A DNA stretch of 32,964 nucleotides from DASXTB01 sp036505615. Lineage in GTDB: Bacteria > Acidobacteriota > UBA6911 > JACQSX01. The position numbers were made by a program, and so were the translations under genes. A model generated the notes under the pieces. The model saw nothing but the letters and a program-made list of their open reading frames with translations. It did no database searches and was not told the DNA's origin. The DNA lies in assembly GCA_036505615.1 (NCBI GenBank), contig DASXTB010000317.1, forward strand, positions 1-32,964, read 5' to 3'. How positions within the stretch are numbered: the stretch's first letter is position 1; every line of letters begins with the position of its first letter. This document shows positions 29,239 through 32,964 of this stretch, piece by piece.

Positions 29239-31581
29239 TCAGTGCGAAGTCGGCTTGGCGCTGGGGCTTTCGGGCGGTTTCATTTGGGAGGTGTAAAGAA
29301 TGCCGCCCTGAGTTTCAGGGCAGATGTTGATGGGCGCCGTTCCCAGGATGAAGTTTTCACTGGTCACTTTGGCGCAGCGCGGGGAGGCGAGCAGGCCGGT
29401 GGAAGGATCGATGTCCACAGTGACGACGTTTTCAGGCCTGACAAAGTCGGCGCCCTTGAGCGGCAATAATGTCTGGGCCCGCTTCATGAATGCCGCCCAG
29501 ACGGGGACAGCCGAATTGGCGGCCAGCAGGTTAATGTCGCGATTATCGTCAAATCCTACCCAGGCCGCGCAAAGAAGATCGGGCGTGAAACCGACAAACC
29601 AGCCGTCATTGCTTGTCCCGGTTTTTCCCGCCGCGGGAAGATTGAATCCGCGCTGGCGAGCCCCGAAGCCGGTCCCCCGATCCAGCACCGACTGCATCAA
29701 CGAAGTTACCAAGTAAGCCGTTTCCGGATGAATGACTGCCTCCGGTTTGGGCGGGTTTTCCCGGATAGTTTCGCCGGCAGTCTCCACGCGATCGATGGCG
29801 CGGGCGCGCTGCAGCAGTCCCAGGTTGGGAAATATGGTGTAGCCCTGGGCAAGCTCCAGCGGAGTGACTTCGAATGCCCCCAGAGCCACCGACGGGTAAG
29901 GCTTGAGATTTTCTCCGAAACCTGCGCGCCTGGCCACTTTCACAACCTCGTCGTAACCAACTTCTTCGGCCAGGCGCACGGTGGCCACGTTCAGGCTGTG
30001 AATCAGCGCTTCGCGCAGGTTTACCAGTCCCAGATATTTTCCGCCGAAGTTCTTGGGTGAATAAACAGTGTTCCCAAAATAAAAGGTGTATGGTTCGTCG
30101 ATGTACGTTTTTGCCGGAGTGATTTTCTGGGGCGCCTCGGTGAAAGGCGTTTCCAGCGCCGCCGAATAAACAAAGGGCTTGAATGACGAACCGGGCTGGC
30201 GATGCGCGGCGATAATCCGGTTATATTGAGACTGGCTGTAGCTTCTTCCGCCCACCATTGCCAGAATCTCTCCCGTCCTAGGATCCAGCGCGACCAGGGC
30301 CATCTGGGGCCGGCCGACAACCCTCTTTTTTGCCAGCGCCTTGTCAATTTCGGCTCCTCCTTCGCGCACTGCTTCAAAGGCGGCTTCCTGCAGATCCGCG
30401 TTGAGTGTGGTGTAAATGCGGAACTTTTTCTTGTACAGCTCCTCGCGGCTGAAGCGCTGAGCAAGCTGGTCCTCGATGTAGTCGACGAAATATGGGGCTT
30501 CCAGGTAGTTGTAAGTAATTTCTCCCTGCAGATTCAGTGGCGTGCTCTTGGCGACTACTTTCTGATTGAGCGTGATAAAACCATTTTCCTCCATCGCATC
30601 CAACACTTGATTGCGCTGCCTGAGAGCCCTGTCCGGGTAGCGATAAGGATTGAAACGATTGGGCGCGGGGATGATTCCCGCCAGCAATGCCGACTCGGAC
30701 AGCGTCAGGTCATGTACATTCTTGTGGAAGTAAAGAGCCGCAGCTTGTCCGAAGCCGGTGATACTGTAAGGCCCCCGCTGCCCCAGATAAATCTCGTTTA
30801 CGTAGAGCTCGAAGATTTGCCTTTTCGTGAGGCGTGTCTCGAGGATCAGCGCGATGCAAATCTCTTCGAATTTTCTTTTGAAGCGCTTTTCTGGAGAGAG
30901 AAAGATGTTTTTCACATACTGTTGCGTCAGCGTACTGCCGCCCTGCGACACTCCGCTGTTGCGGATATCGACAAATCCTGCTTTTAGGATGCGCCAGAAA
31001 TCGATGCCCGAGTGATCGAAGAAGCGTTTGTCTTCGGCTGCCAGAATCGCTTTGATCAAGACGTCGGGAAGGCTTTCGTAGGAGACATATTTGCGCTTCT
31101 TGCCGCTGGAGTCGGACAAACTGGAGATCAGCTCCGGCTCCAGATCGACTCGGAGCGCCGCCTGGCGGTCGGCGATCAGGGCCGAGACGGCTGACTGCTT
31201 GAATACAACATCTACTGTTTCTCCCCGCTCGTTGACCAGCTCGAGGCTGCTAGATCCGGCGCGGAATGTCCGGGGAGCGTGATTGGAACTTTCGACGTAA
31301 CCGAGCCGCTTCAGCCGCTGCTCAAGCTGGCTCCGGCTCAGACTATGCCCGGGGACAAGAGAGTAGGGACGGGCATAGATCTCAGCAGTGTACTGCCGCA
31401 GTCCTTCCTTAAGCTTCGCCTCGACAATCAGCGAATACTTCGAATAGAAGTAAAGTACCGCGCATGCGGCGCCGACAATCACAACTACCAGACTGAGGAG
31501 GAGGATTCGGACTGGAAGGCTGCGTTTGGGTTTAATGTTTGCCGGCGGTCGCCTCAACTGCTTCGACGGCGCCTTGTTCAT
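29239..31581 (-). CDS. mrcB: Class A penicillin-binding protein (PBP1b-like), bifunctional
   Basis: Polymerises and cross-links peptidoglycan. The 780-residue protein has a basic cytoplasmic tail, one membrane helix (about 23-47), a UB2H-like segment (EIYARPYSLVPGHSLSRSQL, about 67-95), a glycosyltransferase domain with catalytic E183 in AAEDKRFFDHSGID and GGSTLTQQYVKN, and a transpeptidase domain with S465 in PGSSFKPF, SLN at 529-531 and KTGTS at 653-657. The UB2H region suggests PBP1b-like regulation by an outer-membrane lipoprotein. The C terminus is Pro/Ser-rich. A TATAAT eight bases before the ATG and the lack of a ribosome site hint at a leaderless transcript. Confidence 0.95.
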   Translation of the reverse strand: MNKAPSKQLRRPPANIKPKRSLPVRILLLSLVVVIVGAACAVLYFYSKYSLIVEAKLKEGLRQYTAEIYARPYSLVPGHSLSRSQLEQRLKRLGYVESSNHAPRTFRAGSSSLELVNERGETVDVVFKQSAVSALIADRQAALRVDLEPELISSLSDSSGKKRKYVSYESLPDVLIKAILAAEDKRFFDHSGIDFWRILKAGFVDIRNSGVSQGGSTLTQQYVKNIFLSPEKRFKRKFEEICIALILETRLTKRQIFELYVNEIYLGQRGPYSITGFGQAAALYFHKNVHDLTLSESALLAGIIPAPNRFNPYRYPDRALRQRNQVLDAMEENGFITLNQKVVAKSTPLNLQGEITYNYLEAPYFVDYIEDQLAQRFSREELYKKKFRIYTTLNADLQEAAFEAVREGGAEIDKALAKKRVVGRPQMALVALDPRTGEILAMVGGRSYSQSQYNRIIAAHRQPGSSFKPFVYSAALETPFTEAPQKITPAKTYIDEPYTFYFGNTVYSPKNFGGKYLGLVNLREALIHSLNVATVRLAEEVGYDEVVKVARRAGFGENLKPYPSVALGAFEVTPLELAQGYTIFPNLGLLQRARAIDRVETAGETIRENPPKPEAVIHPETAYLVTSLMQSVLDRGTGFGARQRGFNLPAAGKTGTSNDGWFVGFTPDLLCAAWVGFDDNRDINLLAANSAVPVWAAFMKRAQTLLPLKGADFVRPENVVTVDIDPSTGLLASPRCAKVTSENFILGTAPINICPETQGGILYTSQMKPPESPSAKPTSH

Positions 31582-31589
31582 GGGTCCTG

Positions 31590-31595
31590 ATTATA
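31590..31595 (-). promoter_or_regulatory. Perfect -10 hexamer eight bases before the PBP start
   Basis: On the minus strand TATAAT precedes the ATG at 31581 by eight bases, which puts a transcript start within about two bases of the start codon. No convincing -35 is seen; the -35 region would fall at the edge of the heptamer array. Confidence 0.4.
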
Positions 31596-31615
31596 ACACG
31601 CCGGGCTTCCGGACC

Positions 31616-32025
31616 GCAGGAGGCAGCCGGCAGAAGGCGGAAGGCGGAAGGCAGAAGGCAGAAGGCGGAAGGCGGAAGGCGGAAAGCGGAAAGCGGAAGG
31701 CGGAAGGCAGAAGGCGGAAGGCGGAAAGCGGAAGGCGGAAGGCAGAAGGCGGAAAGCAGAGGGGGGAAAGCAGAAGGCGGAAAGCGGTAGGCGGAAGGCA
31801 GAAGGGGGAAAGCAGAAGGCAGAATGGCAGAAGGCACTAGGTCACAGGTCTAGGTCGAAGGCTGAGGTAAAAACCCAACAGCCTCAACAACCCTTTGGGA
31901 GGCGCTACGCGCAAGAGCTTTGATTTTCGACTTTTCGAGGTTATTTGCAACTCAGTGCCTCCTCCAGCCTAACTGCCTTCCGCCTTCCGCCTTCTGCCTT
32001 CCGCTTTCCGCACTCCGCCCTCCGC
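31616..32025. repeat. Heptamer array pair, GCGGAAG/GCAGAAG family, between tilS and the PBP gene
   Basis: About 30 units of AGGCGGA/AGGCAGA/AAGCGGA run in register from 31621 to about 31835, with one 8-base slip near 31825. The spacer (31836-31968) shows no gene. The inverted arm (CCTTCCG/CCTTCTG, about 31970-32025) abuts the tilS stop with no gap: read on the minus strand, GCGGAGG follows TAG directly. Confidence 0.92.
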
Positions 32026-32964
32026 CTACTGTCTTTTTCTCGCGCGCAATACTCCTCCAGCATTGAAAATTTCCCATCCTCCGGGCAGTACAACTTGCCT
32101 GCCACCTGCCCTCTGATCGACTAAACGGCGAACGCTCTCGGTGTGTTCAAAACTAATGCGCCGCAGGTGGCCCCGCGCGCGAAAGATGAACAGCCGCACG
32201 GCTTCCCGTTGTTCGGCCACCGGCCGACGTTTCAATCTTTCTACCCTGATCAACGGACCAGAGTCGTCCCTCTCGATGAACCGCCGGCAGTGCCACCTCC
32301 AGTAACGTGCCGTCTCCCGTTCGATCTCTGCCAGACTCGATAGTTTTTCCAGGATTCGATGGGAATAGGCTGCTTCCAGCAAAGGAAGTAACCTGTGGCG
32401 AATGCGGTTTCGCAGCAGGCCAGTGTCCAGATTCGTCACGTCCTGACGAAACGCGAGGCCTCCTTCTCTCAGAAAACTCAGGATATCGGGGCGGCTGACT
32501 TCAATCACGGGACGAATCCAACTCCCCACTTTCGGGGCAATTCCTCCCAAACCGGCGGAGCCGGCTCCTCGCAGCAGCTTCATCAGTACCGTTTCAGCCT
32601 GGTCGTTTAAGGTATGCCCGGTGGCAATCTTGCCGAAATTTTCTCTTTTTGCGATAGCGCCTAAGAACTCAAGCCGGCATGCGCGGGCGACCTCTTCCAG
32701 ATTCCCGCCGTCCGCCTTAACAAGAGCGGGAACATTCTTGCTTCCACAGAAGAATGCGACAGAGTGTCGAGAGGCTAATTCCTGAACAAACTCCAGATCG
32801 GCCCCGGAATCCGGGCGCATCTGATGATCGAAATGCGCCGCGCCCAAAAGAAAGCCAAGCTCCTTTCGGAACTGTAACAGAAGGTGAAACAACGCGATGC
32901 TGTCAGGTCCTCCCGAGACAGCTGCCAGGACACGGTCGCCAGGCTGCAGCATGCGATATTTTCG
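32026..32964 (-). CDS. tilS: tRNA(Ile)-lysidine synthase, 5' end beyond the window
   Basis: Modifies the wobble C of the AUA-reading tRNA-Ile to lysidine, an essential step. The PP-loop ATPase motif is AAVSGGPDSIALFHLL. It is followed by AHFDHQMRPDSGADLEFV, GNLEEVARACRLEFL, TGHTLNDQAETVLMKLLRG and RQDVTNLDTGLLRNRIRHRLLP, all characteristic. An ATG at 32952 exists, but the frame stays open to the window end, and the residues before it (RKYRM) match the usual sequence just before the PP-loop in this family. The true start therefore lies outside. About 312 residues are visible. It is on the same strand as, and upstream of, the PBP gene. Confidence 0.93.
   Translation of the reverse strand, partial: RKYRMLQPGDRVLAAVSGGPDSIALFHLLLQFRKELGFLLGAAHFDHQMRPDSGADLEFVQELASRHSVAFFCGSKNVPALVKADGGNLEEVARACRLEFLGAIAKRENFGKIATGHTLNDQAETVLMKLLRGAGSAGLGGIAPKVGSWIRPVIEVSRPDILSFLREGGLAFRQDVTNLDTGLLRNRIRHRLLPLLEAAYSHRILEKLSSLAEIERETARYWRWHCRRFIERDDSGPLIRVERLKRRPVAEQREAVRLFIFRARGHLRRISFEHTESVRRLVDQRAGGRQVVLPGGWEIFNAGGVLRARKRQ

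Noticed and set aside
31526..31840. Arg/Lys/Glu-rich open frames across the GCGGAAG array
   Set aside because: The amino-acid repeats simply reflect the 7-base DNA repeat read in successive frames.

Overview
The window is a chromosomal stretch of housekeeping genes from a Gram-negative-type bacterium. Acidobacteriota is my best guess, but only an inference. It rests on the mix of a short HisG with HisZ, an aroDE fusion, a UB2H-containing class A PBP, AMMECR1 next to pgsA, and intergenic regions full of short tandem repeats. I see no phage, plasmid, IS transposase, CRISPR array, tRNA or rRNA.

Layout. (1) 1-1340: a CitMHS/NhaD-type membrane antiporter, possibly cut by the window edge. (2) 1414-5598: the replication/ribosome cluster rpsF-rpsR-rplI-dnaB-alr, then a lone Uma2-family nuclease. 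(3) 6459-9882: a YacL-like PIN-TRAM membrane protein, the isoprenoid genes ispD and ispF, and an inositol-monophosphatase-family gene. (4) 10052-12100: yqeY, a YjjX-type NTP phosphatase and tdk. (5) 12513-14459: a small accessory-looking cassette (exported protein, alpha/beta hydrolase, DinB-like protein), convergent with uvrC on the minus strand. (6) 16841-18354: a frameshifted secreted-protein gene and, on the opposite strand, a 3D-domain envelope protein with a strong promoter, a structured leader and its own terminator. (7) 18355-19660: 1.3 kb without genes, holding nested palindromes. (8) 19661-28932: pgsA, AMMECR1, aroDE and the histidine genes hisZ-G-D-C-B-H-A. (9) 29239-32964: mrcB-like PBP1 and tilS (cut by the window end), both on the minus strand.

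Working together: rpsF/rpsR/rplI are ribosomal and sit with the replicative helicase dnaB and the cell-wall gene alr. IspD and IspF carry out two steps of the MEP pathway. HisZ and short HisG should form the first enzyme of histidine synthesis, and HisD, C, B, H and A supply later steps. HisF, HisI/E and an assigned histidinol phosphatase are not in the window. Alr, PBP1 and the 3D protein all act on peptidoglycan.

The most unusual feature is between the genes. At least a dozen gaps contain arrays of degenerate 7-base units kept in strict register. They fall into several unrelated sequence families: CGGATTG, GTCGAAT, GTGTCGG/ACACCCG, ACACCCA, GCAGAAG/GCGGAAG, TCATCAG and GGGTTTC, plus one 8-base family. 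Most arrays occur as two arms in opposite orientation around a spacer, so the RNA or DNA could form long hairpins. Many begin at the very base after a stop codon, and two have grown into the 3' end of a gene (ispF, aroDE). This resembles the heptanucleotide STRR repeats of filamentous cyanobacteria, but here several unit families share one architecture. It is my main candidate for something undescribed.
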